The notes: generated from the letters alone by a model not told the origin. A stretch of 12,346 nt of DNA from an uncultured Johnsonella sp. (GCA_905373785.1 CAJPUK010000060.1:1-12346); one strand, 5' to 3'. Positions 1-6,367 are shown, counted from the stretch's first letter. Numbers and translations: made by a program.

Positions 1-34
1 TTAGTACCGCTGCGAGGCTTTAGTTAAGGGAGCG

Positions 35-70
35 TGTCCAAGGCAAGATATGTTTGTAACGGTTTATGTG
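35..70 (+). repeat. Terminal dispersed repeat, copy 1
   Basis: The reverse complement of 12313-12345 matches this stretch. 31 of 33 aligned bases agree, with one 3-nt gap; the shared blocks are TGTCC, GGCAAGATA and TAACGGTTTATGTG. The two copies lie in opposite orientation at the two extremes of the window. No function is evident. Confidence 0.6.
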
Positions 71-200
71 ATAGGCAAACCATTATTGTCACAACTCCTT
101 GTTATAGTATGTATTATTATATGGTATAGCAGATATAGCTGCTTTATGTAGTATGAACTTGAATTTTTTGAAAAACATAGTAAAATTACCCTAAGCTTTT

Positions 201-228
201 AAAGTGGGCTGTTTTTACAGCTCCCTTT
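201..228 (+). terminator. Hairpin, possible terminator of an upstream gene
   Basis: Bases 201-212 pair with 217-228 around a TTTT loop. The stem has 12 positions with one G-U pair and one mismatch and a G/C-rich core (GGGCTGT against ACAGCTCCC). It is followed by TTTATT, a weak U-tract. It may end a transcript entering from the left, but the tail is poor, so this could also be just a stable hairpin. Confidence 0.4.
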
Positions 229-254
229 ATTCAGTTTATTGGAAAGTTATAGAA

Positions 255-268
255 GTTTGTATACAAAC
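255..268. promoter_or_regulatory. Perfect 14-bp palindrome, possible operator
   Basis: GTTTGTATACAAAC is exactly self-complementary. Palindromes with a TGTATACA core are typical of dimeric helix-turn-helix repressors such as GntR- or TetR-type regulators. No regulator gene is in the window, so the partner is unknown. Confidence 0.3.
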
Positions 269-440
269 AGATATCTTGCTTCGGATAGTTTGTGTTAACT
301 TTGCCTAATGGCTTGGTAAAGCAGATAGTGAAGGTTTAGGATCGTCATTGCAGGGTATTGTTAATTTATATAGTGCAGGACAGTTCTTGACTTTTTAATA
401 GTAAGATATGAAGAAAGATGTAAAGAAAAAAGTCAAATGC

Positions 441-475
441 GGCTGTACCGCCAAGTGCCGGTCAGCCTTTATATT
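441..475 (+). terminator. Attenuator-like hairpin in the leuB leader
   Basis: Bases 441-450 pair with 459-467 (GGCTG-ACCG against CGGTCAGCC) with one bulged T at 446 and an 8-nt loop, followed by TTTATATT. A competing small hairpin, GCGG at 439-442 with CCGC at 448-451, uses the same 5' bases, so the two cannot coexist. It sits about 36 nt before the leuB start, a place where transcription attenuation is common. I see no leader peptide rich in Leu codons and no intact T-box sequence, so the sensing mechanism is unknown. It could also be a plain intergenic terminator. Confidence 0.45.
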
Positions 476-510
476 ATAGTTACTTAAGCAGTTTTAATAA
501 GGGGGTTTTT

Positions 511-1596
511 ATGAAGGCAAGGTTGGGAATTATTGAAGGAGACGGCATAGGTCCGGAGATTGTAACACAGGCTAAGAGGGTTTTGGAAAAGATAGCTTCA
601 GTTTATGGACATACCTTTGAATATATTGATATAGATATGGGAGGTTGCTCCATAGATAAGTACGGGACTTCGCTTACGGATGACAATCTGGCACTTGCCA
701 AAGCCTGTGATGCGGTTTTGCTTGGAGCGGTTGGCGGTGATACTTCCAATAAAGCTTGGTATGGTATAGATGTTGATAAAAGACCTGAAGCCGGACTTTT
801 GAAACTCAGAAAGGGGCTTAATTTATTTGCCAATCTAAGACCGGTATATCTTTATAAAAGTCTTGCAAAGGCTTGTCCACTGAAAGAGGAAACGGTAAAG
901 GACGGCTTTGATATAATGATAGTAAGGGAACTTACCGGAGGCTTGTATTTCGGAGAAAGAAGTACAAGAGTTGAGAACTCAAAAAGAATAGCCACGGATA
1001 CTCTTAATTACAGTGAGGACGAGATCAGAAGAGTCGCTATAAAGGCATTTGAGCTGGCAACAAAAAGAAAGGGTAAGCTTACAAGTGTAGACAAGGCAAA
1101 TGTACTGGATTCATCAAGGCTTTGGAGAAGTGTGGTCGAAGAAGTGGCAAGAGATTACAGTGAAGTTAAACTAAGTCATATGTTGGTGGATAACTGTGCC
1201 ATGCAGCTTATAGTAAATCCATCTGAATTTGATGTAATACTTACTGAAAATATGTTCGGAGACATACTTTCAGATGAGGCAAGTGTGCTTACCGGTTCAA
1301 TAGGAATGTTAAGTTCAGCAAGCCTTAACGATACAAGCTTCGGTCTTTATGAGCCAAGTCACGGTTCGGCTCCCGATATTAAGGGTAAAGGTATAGCCAA
1401 CCCTATAGCTACTATTATAAGTTCGGCAATGCTTCTTGGTATTTCTCTTGGACTTGATAAGGAAAGAAGGGCGGTTGAGGCTGCGGTTGAGGGGGTGCTT
1501 GAGTCCGGTGCAAGAACTATAGATATAAGTGAAGATAAGAAAGATTATTTGGGTACAAAAGAAATAACCGATTTAATACTGGCGAATATACACTAG
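511..1596 (+). CDS. leuB: 3-isopropylmalate dehydrogenase LeuB
   Basis: This cytoplasmic enzyme oxidises and decarboxylates 3-isopropylmalate with NAD+ to 2-oxoisocaproate, the third step of leucine synthesis. The 361-aa length is normal for the family. The N-terminus has the family opening GDGIGPEIV. Mid-protein GGLYFGERS carries the catalytic-region Tyr, and DKANVLDSSRLWR carries the catalytic Lys. DNCAMQLIVNP and MFGDILSDEAS supply metal-binding Asp residues. EPSHGSAPDIKGKGIANP is the NAD-binding loop. The start is supported by GGGGG at 501-505. Upstream is a possible attenuator (441-475). Downstream is a 429-bp gap before ilvD, so leuB may be a separate unit or the last gene of a leu operon that begins outside the window. 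Confidence 0.97.
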   Translation: MKARLGIIEGDGIGPEIVTQAKRVLEKIASVYGHTFEYIDIDMGGCSIDKYGTSLTDDNLALAKACDAVLLGAVGGDTSNKAWYGIDVDKRPEAGLLKLRKGLNLFANLRPVYLYKSLAKACPLKEETVKDGFDIMIVRELTGGLYFGERSTRVENSKRIATDTLNYSEDEIRRVAIKAFELATKRKGKLTSVDKANVLDSSRLWRSVVEEVARDYSEVKLSHMLVDNCAMQLIVNPSEFDVILTENMFGDILSDEASVLTGSIGMLSSASLNDTSFGLYEPSHGSAPDIKGKGIANPIATIISSAMLLGISLGLDKERRAVEAAVEGVLESGARTIDISEDKKDYLGTKEITDLILANIH

Positions 1597-1604
1597 GGTA
1601 TAGT

Positions 1605-1647
1605 ATCATTGACATTTAATTAATACCGATAACAGTAAAGTAAATCT
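1605..1647 (+). repeat. 43-nt dispersed repeat, copy 1
   Basis: This stretch aligns without gaps to 10020-10062, with 36 of 43 bases identical. All seven differences are transitions. The common core is CATTTAATTAATA. Copy 1 begins 8 nt after the leuB stop codon. It contains TTGACA (1609-1614), but no good -10 box follows at the right distance. Confidence 0.75.
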
Positions 1648-1880
1648 CAAATCTATTTATTATTATATTTGCTGTAATCTATTAACAAAATAGTAATAAG
1701 GCTAAATATCAACAATACAATAAACTAAGGTAATGTTTTGATGATATTTAGGATTTGTCTTAAAACGATAATTATTGAGATGCCGGTAGGTTAAATATCA
1801 CAGGTCAATACACCAATATATGCAATTTATAATGTAGCAAAACCAACAACAAGCATTTAAAAGATGCTTACTTAATATAT

Positions 1881-2003
1881 ATGATATAAATTAGTTACAG
1901 TCCGCTTAGTAGATATATATGTATAATATAAATTTGAAAGCAAGCTTTCATTTGATGTATTATACATATATATATAAGTCGGCTTAACTGTAAGATAAAT
2001 CAT
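1881..2003. repeat. Long AT-rich imperfect palindrome before ilvD
   Basis: The stretch is centred at 1942-1943. The innermost stem is GAAAGC/GCTTTC around AA. A 16-bp perfect block follows outward (ATATATATGTATAATA on the left). Weaker pairing continues to TTACAG at 1895-1900 with CTGTAA at 1988-1993, and to ATGAT with ATCAT at the edges. It could be a small hairpin-type mobile repeat, or a leader hairpin of ilvD. No flanking target duplication was evident. Confidence 0.55.
1934..1963 (+). promoter_or_regulatory. Possible ilvD promoter
   Basis: TTGAAA (1934-1939) and TATTAT (1958-1963) are separated by 18 nt, inside the palindrome and about 60 nt before the ilvD start. A second TATAAT lies at 1922-1927 without a good -35 box. 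AT-rich sequence makes chance matches likely. Confidence 0.3.
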
Positions 2004-2025
2004 AAAGAAAGAGGAAATTAATTTT

Positions 2026-3690
2026 ATGCAATCCGATAAGATGAAAAAAGGTATGCAGCAGGCTCCCGGTCGTTCATTGCTCAATGCACTGGGATTTACT
2101 GCGGAGGAAATGAAAAAACCTATTATAGGTATTGTAAGTTCATTTAATGAGATAGTTCCGGGGCATACCAATATAGATAAACTTGTAGATGTTATTAAAC
2201 TTGGAGTTGCCGAGGCGGGCGGTATGCCTTTAGTATTTCCGGCGATAGCGGTATGTGACGGTATAGCCATGGGGCATGTGGGTATGAAGTACTCGCTTGC
2301 GACCAGAGATCTAATAGCCGACTCTACGGAGTGTGTGGCTATGGCACATCAATTTGACGCCCTGGTTATGGTGCCTAATTGTGATAAGAATGTACCTGGA
2401 CTTTTAATGGCAGCGGCAAGACTTAATGTGCCGACTGTATTTGTAAGCGGCGGTCCTATGCTTGCAGGAAGAATCAAGGGACAAAAGACCTCGCTTTCAA
2501 GTATGTTTGAGGCGGTAGGCTCCTATGCGGCAGGCTTTATGGATTTGGATGAGGTTATGGATTATGAGAAAAAGGTATGCCCTACCTGCGGCTCCTGCTC
2601 AGGTATGTATACTGCCAATTCCATGAACTGTCTTACAGAGGTGCTCGGTATGGGATTAGAGGGAAATGGAACCATACCGGCGGTGTATTCCGAAAGATTA
2701 AGGCTTGGCAAAAAAGCGGGATATGCGGTAATGGAAATGCTTGAAAAAAATATAAGACCCAGGGATATTATGACTAAGGAAGCATTTATGAATGCCTTGG
2801 CTATGGATATGGCACTTGGTTGCTCTACCAACTCAATGCTGCATTTGCCGGCTGTGGCTTATGAAGCCGGAGTGCATCTGGATGTTGATATAGCCAATGA
2901 AATAAGTGCAAGAACGCCTAATCTTTGTCACCTTGCTCCGGCAGGACATACATACATGGAGGATTTGTATGCAGCAGGCGGAATATATGCAGTTATGCAT
3001 GAGCTTTCAAAGAAAGACTTAATAAACCTTGATTGTATGACGGTTACCGGAAAAACCGTAGGAGAGAATATAGCACATTCAAGAATCTTAGATGAGGAGA
3101 CTATAAGACCGATAGAAAATCCCTATTCCAATACCGGAGGCATAGCTGTGCTTAGAGGAAATATAGCACCTGAGTCCTGCGTGGTAAAAAGAAGTGCGGT
3201 GCTTGATTCAATGTTAAAGCACAGCGGTCCGGCTAGAGTATTCGACTGCGAAGAGGATGCGGTAGCGGCTATAAAAGGCGGAGATATAGTATCAGGTGAT
3301 GTAGTGGTTATAAGATACGAAGGTCCAAAGGGCGGTCCGGGTATGAGGGAGATGTTAAATCCTACCTCAGCCATAGCCGGAATGGGACTTGACAGTACAG
3401 TAGCACTTATTACTGACGGAAGATTTTCAGGTGCAAGCCGTGGAGCATCAATCGGTCATGTGGCACCTGAGGCGGTATCCGGCGGTCCTATAGGTTTACT
3501 GAAAGACGGAGATATTATAGATATAGATATCAATGCAAATACTATAAATGCCAGAGTAAGTGAGGAAGAGTTTGAAAAAAGAAGGAAAGAGTGGAAGCCT
3601 CGTATAAACGAAGTGGGCGGTTACCTTAAAAGATATAGAAAGCTGGTAACAAGCGCACCCAGAGGAGCAATACTTTCTATAGAAGATTAG
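2026..3690 (+). CDS. ilvD: Dihydroxy-acid dehydratase IlvD
   Basis: IlvD dehydrates 2,3-dihydroxy-isovalerate and 2,3-dihydroxy-3-methylvalerate to the 2-oxo acids that precede valine and isoleucine. The 554-aa length is typical. Iron-sulfur cluster Cys candidates are C119 in NCDKNVPG and C191 in CGSCSGMYTANSMNC. The segment NEIVPGH (residues 41-47) has no Cys at the position where the oxygen-stable [2Fe-2S] plant and cyanobacterial enzymes carry one. That resembles the E. coli-type oxygen-sensitive [4Fe-4S] enzyme and fits an anaerobe. The C-terminal half has GRFSGASRGASIGHVAPEA, a family signature. The start is chosen for AGAGG about 10 nt upstream; ATG codons at residues 6 and 10 are less likely. 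ilvB follows after 41 nt, so the two probably form an operon. Confidence 0.97.
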   Translation: MQSDKMKKGMQQAPGRSLLNALGFTAEEMKKPIIGIVSSFNEIVPGHTNIDKLVDVIKLGVAEAGGMPLVFPAIAVCDGIAMGHVGMKYSLATRDLIADSTECVAMAHQFDALVMVPNCDKNVPGLLMAAARLNVPTVFVSGGPMLAGRIKGQKTSLSSMFEAVGSYAAGFMDLDEVMDYEKKVCPTCGSCSGMYTANSMNCLTEVLGMGLEGNGTIPAVYSERLRLGKKAGYAVMEMLEKNIRPRDIMTKEAFMNALAMDMALGCSTNSMLHLPAVAYEAGVHLDVDIANEISARTPNLCHLAPAGHTYMEDLYAAGGIYAVMHELSKKDLINLDCMTVTGKTVGENIAHSRILDEETIRPIENPYSNTGGIAVLRGNIAPESCVVKRSAVLDSMLKHSGPARVFDCEEDAVAAIKGGDIVSGDVVVIRYEGPKGGPGMREMLNPTSAIAGMGLDSTVALITDGRFSGASRGASIGHVAPEAVSGGPIGLLKDGDIIDIDINANTINARVSEEEFEKRRKEWKPRINEVGGYLKRYRKLVTSAPRGAILSIED

Positions 3691-3731
3691 TTTATGCATT
3701 AATAAAGATTTTTGAAAGGCAGGAGAATGTT

Positions 3732-5405
3732 ATGGCAATGTTAAAAGGGGCGGAAATAGTTATAGAGTGTTTAAAAGAACAGGGAGTTGATACTGTATTC
3801 GGTTACCCGGGCGGTGCTATACTTAATATATACGATGCATTATATAAAAATTCGGATACAATAAGACATATACTTACCGCACATGAGCAGGCGGCATCCC
3901 ATGCGGCGGACGGCTATGCAAGGGCAAGCGGCAAGGTTGGAGTATGTTTTGCTACCAGTGGACCGGGAGCTACCAATATAGTGACGGGTATAGCTACCGC
4001 CTATATGGATTCAATCCCCATAGTAGCAATTACCTGTAATGTTGCTAAAAACCTGCTCGGCAAAAATTCTTTTCAGGAGATAGATATTTGCGGCGTAACC
4101 AAGCCGGTTACCAAGGCTAATTTTCAGGTAAAAGACGGCAACGAATTGGCGGATACAATACGAAATGCTTTTGAGATAGCAAAAAGCGGTCGTCCGGGAC
4201 CGGTACTTATAGATATAACCAAAGATGTTACCGGAGATTCTTTCGAATATGAATTTAAGGAAATATCAGCGGATACCGATAAAAAGATAGAGGTAAATGA
4301 AAAAGATATAGATGAACTTATAGACTTGATAAATAAGTCGAATAAGCCTTATATATTGGTAGGCGGAGGAGCTATATCCTCAGGTGCCGCCGAGGAGGTG
4401 ACCGCACTTGCCCATAAGATAAATTCACCTCTTGCCAACACCATAATGGCAAGAGGAGCATTTTCGTCTTATGATGAATTATACACCGGAATGGTGGGAA
4501 TGCACGGAACCAAGACCAGTAATCTCGGTATATCCGAGTGCGATCTGCTTATAGTTATAGGTGCAAGATTTTCAGACAGAATTATAGGTAATTCTTCCAA
4601 ATTTGCGGTAAAATCCAATATTGTGCATATAGATATAGACTCGTCAGAGATAGGGAAGAATGTAGCCGTATACAAAGGTATAGTGGGAGACGCCAAAGAG
4701 GTACTTAAAAAACTCAACTCTAAGCTTACACCCAAAAGACATGATGAGTGGATCGCTCATATCAATAAGCTAAAGGAAAGGCATCCTCTAAAGTATGATG
4801 CTAATAAACTTACCGGTCAATATGTTATAGAGGTTTTGGATAGAATAAGCCCCGAGGATACTATAGTTGTTACTGAAGTAGGGCAGCATCAAATGTGGAC
4901 CTCACAATTTTACAATTTCTCAAAACCCAGAACCTTCCTTACCTCAGGCGGTCTCGGTACTATGGGCTACGGACTTGGGGCGGCTATGGGAGCAAAGGTG
5001 GCTTTTCCAAAAAGACTTGTGGTAAATATTGCCGGAGACGGGTGTTTTCGTATGAATTTTAATGAAATAGCAACTGCGGTAAGAAATAATATTCCTATAG
5101 TGCAAGTAGTTATAAATAACCATGTGCTCGGTATGGTAAGACAGTGGCAGGATCTGTATTACGGAAAGAGGTACTCGCATACCACCCTGGTTGATAAGGT
5201 TGATTTTGTAAAGCTTGCAGAGGCTATGGGAGCTAAGGCATACAGGATAACAAAACTTGAAGAGGTAGTTCCTGTACTTACGGAAGCTATCAAGCAAAAA
5301 GAACCGGTAGTGGTAGACTGTCAAATAGATTCGGACATCAAGGTGTTCCCTATGGTATCACCGGGAGCGGCTATTTCCGAAGTGTTTGATGAGAAAGATA
5401 TGTAG
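3732..5405 (+). CDS. ilvB: Acetolactate synthase large (catalytic) subunit
   Basis: This thiamine-diphosphate enzyme condenses pyruvate with pyruvate or 2-oxobutyrate, the first committed step for valine, leucine and isoleucine. The 557-aa protein has the three expected domains. The N-terminal Pyr domain carries the cofactor-activating Glu52 in HEQAASHAADGYAR. The central FAD/DHAP-type domain includes IGARFSDR. The C-terminal PP domain has GDG at 435-437 followed by NN near NIPIVQVVINN. AGGAG at 3721-3725 supports the first ATG. It is cotranscribed in all likelihood with ilvD, 41 nt upstream. The regulatory subunit gene ilvN does not follow, although the 557-aa anabolic-type protein would normally need one for feedback inhibition, so ilvN is presumably elsewhere. 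A catabolic AlsS is less likely given the biosynthetic neighbours. Confidence 0.95.
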   Translation: MAMLKGAEIVIECLKEQGVDTVFGYPGGAILNIYDALYKNSDTIRHILTAHEQAASHAADGYARASGKVGVCFATSGPGATNIVTGIATAYMDSIPIVAITCNVAKNLLGKNSFQEIDICGVTKPVTKANFQVKDGNELADTIRNAFEIAKSGRPGPVLIDITKDVTGDSFEYEFKEISADTDKKIEVNEKDIDELIDLINKSNKPYILVGGGAISSGAAEEVTALAHKINSPLANTIMARGAFSSYDELYTGMVGMHGTKTSNLGISECDLLIVIGARFSDRIIGNSSKFAVKSNIVHIDIDSSEIGKNVAVYKGIVGDAKEVLKKLNSKLTPKRHDEWIAHINKLKERHPLKYDANKLTGQYVIEVLDRISPEDTIVVTEVGQHQMWTSQFYNFSKPRTFLTSGGLGTMGYGLGAAMGAKVAFPKRLVVNIAGDGCFRMNFNEIATAVRNNIPIVQVVINNHVLGMVRQWQDLYYGKRYSHTTLVDKVDFVKLAEAMGAKAYRITKLEEVVPVLTEAIKQKEPVVVDCQIDSDIKVFPMVSPGAAISEVFDEKDM

Positions 5406-5416
5406 TGGTCGAAATC

Positions 5417-5451
5417 TATTTAAGCTTTAGGCGTTTTCTAAAGCTTAAATA
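5417..5451. terminator. Perfect inverted repeat between convergent genes
   Basis: Bases 5418-5430 (ATTTAAGCTTTAG) pair perfectly with 5438-5450 around a 7-nt loop, and one more T-A pair closes the stem. It lies between ilvB and the convergent toxin gene and would form on both transcripts. The right arm encodes the last residues and the stop codon of the toxin. Neither side has a clean U-tract, so termination is plausible but not certain. Confidence 0.5.
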
Positions 5452-5715
5452 AATCAGAATGGCTGCCTGTATCTACTAAAGTAAGTGTAAGTATGTCATC
5501 TTCAATCAGGTATATAAGCAGCCAATCAGGTTGTATATGACATTCACGAAAATCCGAAAATTTACCTTTTAAGCTGTGATCTTTATATTTTGGATCAAGA
5601 GCATTGCCCTGACGCAGCTCATCAATTACTTTATCCAAAGCCGAAACATCAAGCCCACGCTTTAATATACGCTTATAACTTTTTTATAAGCAGCTGTAAA
5701 TTTTACTGTATACAT
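5438..5715 (-). pseudogene. yafQ: YafQ-family toxin, frame broken at a six-A run
   Basis: YafQ toxins are RelE-like ribosome-dependent mRNA endonucleases. The ATG at 5715-5713 overlaps the antitoxin stop (TAATG) and encodes MYTVKFTAAYKKVISVY before a stop. Shifting by -1 at the A-run (T5680-5685 on the plus strand) restores SYKRILKRGLDVSALD and the rest, for a total of 92 aa, the same length as E. coli YafQ. Residues expected in the active site survive: H47, H60 in FRECH, D64 in QPDW and H86 in GSHSDLF. Without the shift only a 66-aa fragment from a TTG at 5638 is open. The break could be a deletion in an A7 run, a sequencing error, or slippage on AAA AAA that still yields toxin. Confidence 0.8.
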
Positions 5716-5990
5716 TAGTCGGATAAAAGAGCTTTTTTCAACTCTTCCATAGAGGAATATCCCTTGATGTCAGGATTTCGAGATATACTTTTGGCTTCAT
5801 CCATTGCATTAAGTGTTTCTTCATTATATTCAGGAAGTGCCACATTAAAAGGTAGTCCTCTGTGGAGAATACATTGGCGAAGAAAAATATTAACGGCAGA
5901 GGACATATCCATACCAAGTTCATTGAAAAGACTGTTGGCTTGTTTTTTTATATCCGTATCTATACGGATTTGGGTGGGGCTTGTTGCCAT
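5715..5990 (-). CDS. dinJ: RelB/DinJ-family antitoxin
   Basis: This 91-aa protein would neutralise the adjacent YafQ-type toxin by direct binding and repress its own promoter. The N-terminal half (TQIRIDTDIKKQANSLFNEL and following) is a ribbon-helix-helix DNA-binding region. NIFLRQCILHRGLPF is the family core, and the acidic C-terminal tail would wrap the toxin. I chose the ATG at 5990 because AAGGAG precedes it at good spacing and a promoter lies directly upstream. The longer open frame to a TTG at 6044 would start inside the -35 box. The stop overlaps the toxin ATG by one base, the usual coupled arrangement. The gene is intact even though the toxin frame is interrupted. Confidence 0.9.
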   Translation of the reverse strand: MATSPTQIRIDTDIKKQANSLFNELGMDMSSAVNIFLRQCILHRGLPFNVALPEYNEETLNAMDEAKSISRNPDIKGYSSMEELKKALLSD

Positions 5991-6015
5991 TGTTATCATC
6001 TCCTTTTTGATTACA

Positions 6016-6044
6016 ATAATAATACAAACAGTATACATTGTCAA
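6016..6044 (-). promoter_or_regulatory. Promoter and probable operator of the dinJ-yafQ module
   Basis: Read on the minus strand, TTGACA (6044-6039) and TATTAT (6021-6016) are exactly 17 nt apart. The predicted start of transcription is close to 6009, about 20 nt before the antitoxin ATG. The spacer holds a GTATAC palindrome (6031-6036), a reasonable binding site for the ribbon-helix-helix antitoxin. Confidence 0.7.
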
Positions 6045-6051
6045 ATAGATC

Positions 6052-6144
6052 TAAACTCAAATAAATTGTTACAGCTTGGGTAGGTCACTCATCTTTGTCA
6101 AAAAAGATAAAAGAGTTTAATTTTTATTGCAAACAAACTGTAAC
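6052..6144. other. Interlocking inverted repeats between the two promoters
   Basis: TAAACTC (6052-6058) is complementary to GAGTTTA (6113-6119). GTTACAG (6068-6074) is complementary to CTGTAAC (6138-6144). ATCTTT (6091-6096) pairs with AAAGAT (6103-6108). The first two pairs cross, so they are either alternatives or a pseudoknot. No function can be assigned. Confidence 0.3.
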
Positions 6145-6184
6145 TGAAGTGTTACTTTCTATAAAAAATAAAATTGATTTATTA

Positions 6185-6213
6185 TTGACAAATAAATATT
6201 AAAAATATAGAAT
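6185..6213 (+). promoter_or_regulatory. Sigma-A promoter of the serC operon
   Basis: TTGACA (6185-6190) and TAGAAT (6208-6213) are 17 nt apart, a near-consensus housekeeping promoter. Transcription should start near 6220, giving a leader of about 230 nt before serC. Confidence 0.8.
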
Positions 6214-6256
6214 GTTTTTAACAATAAAAGTGCGTAGTGTATTGTTCGCAAGATAT

Positions 6257-6367
6257 TTGCCCAAATTCGTTGATGATTCTTGTAGGTGTAAAGTCAGCTA
6301 AGTGTATGGCATGGCATGCTGACCGGCTAAAGTTAAGCACCCGTAGAAATCAGTAGGATTTGGGTAA
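6257..6367 (+). ncRNA. Candidate riboswitch-like aptamer domain in the serC leader
   Basis: Four nested helices can be read directly. P1 pairs 6257-6266 with 6358-6367 (10 bp, one G-U). P2 pairs 6274-6280 with 6345-6352 (7 bp, one bulged A). P3 pairs 6285-6289 with 6337-6341 (5 bp). P4 pairs GTCAGC 6293-6298 with GCTGAC 6318-6323 around a 19-nt loop. Asymmetric internal loops lie between them, the largest being 6324-6336. The P1 5' strand TTGCCCA (6257-6263) is also perfectly complementary to TGGGCAA (6401-6407), which overlaps the 5' arm of the downstream terminator. P1 formation would therefore permit termination and P1 loss would prevent it. I recognise no known riboswitch class and no T-box. 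Confidence 0.55.

Larger units (their letters stand above)
1..510. other. Non-coding region upstream of leuB
   Basis: I see no convincing reading frame in these 510 bases on either strand. The stretch holds one copy of a terminal repeat (35-70), a 12-pair hairpin (201-228), a perfect 14-bp palindrome (255-268) and an attenuator-like hairpin (441-475), each listed separately. A weak promoter-like pair, TTGAAT at 159-164 and TAAAAT at 181-186 with a 16-nt spacer, lies just before the 201-228 hairpin. I found no convincing sigma-A promoter between that hairpin and leuB, so leuB may be transcribed from further upstream, for example from leuC/leuD outside the window. Confidence 0.6.
1597..2025. 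other. 429-bp intergenic gap between leuB and ilvD
   Basis: No gene is seen here. The gap holds one copy of a 43-nt dispersed repeat (1605-1647), a small inverted repeat (1703-1711 with 1742-1750), a 6-bp hairpin (1851-1869) and a ~120-nt AT-rich imperfect palindrome (1881-2003). Two similar blocks, GGCTAAATATCA near 1700 and GGTTAAATATCA near 1790, form a short direct repeat. The block around 1942-1970 could contain the ilvD promoter. Confidence 0.6.

Noticed and set aside
430..470. Leucine T-box riboswitch before leuB
   Set aside because: The core antiterminator motif AGGGTGGNACCGCG matches only loosely here. The TGGN bulge that pairs with the tRNA acceptor end is replaced, and I see no Stem I features upstream.
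1609..1637. Promoter from TTGACA inside the 43-nt repeat
   Set aside because: No acceptable -10 box occurs 16-18 nt downstream, and the second copy has TTGGCA instead.
1872..2270. Minus-strand 132-aa reading frame across the ilvD start
   Set aside because: It overlaps ilvD coding sequence and the AT-rich palindrome, with low-complexity translation and no homology that I recognise.
5438..5638. A separate 66-aa gene starting at TTG 5638
   Set aside because: It has no ribosome site and begins in the middle of the YafQ fold. The missing N-terminus is present upstream in another frame.
5991..6044. Longer antitoxin starting at a TTG at 6044
   Set aside because: That TTG is the first three bases of the -35 box of the module's promoter, so it is upstream of the transcript. 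AAGGAG and an ATG sit properly at 5990.
5764..6083. Two plus-strand reading frames opposite the antitoxin
   Set aside because: They are antisense shadows of the antitoxin gene, have no family resemblance, and run through its promoter.
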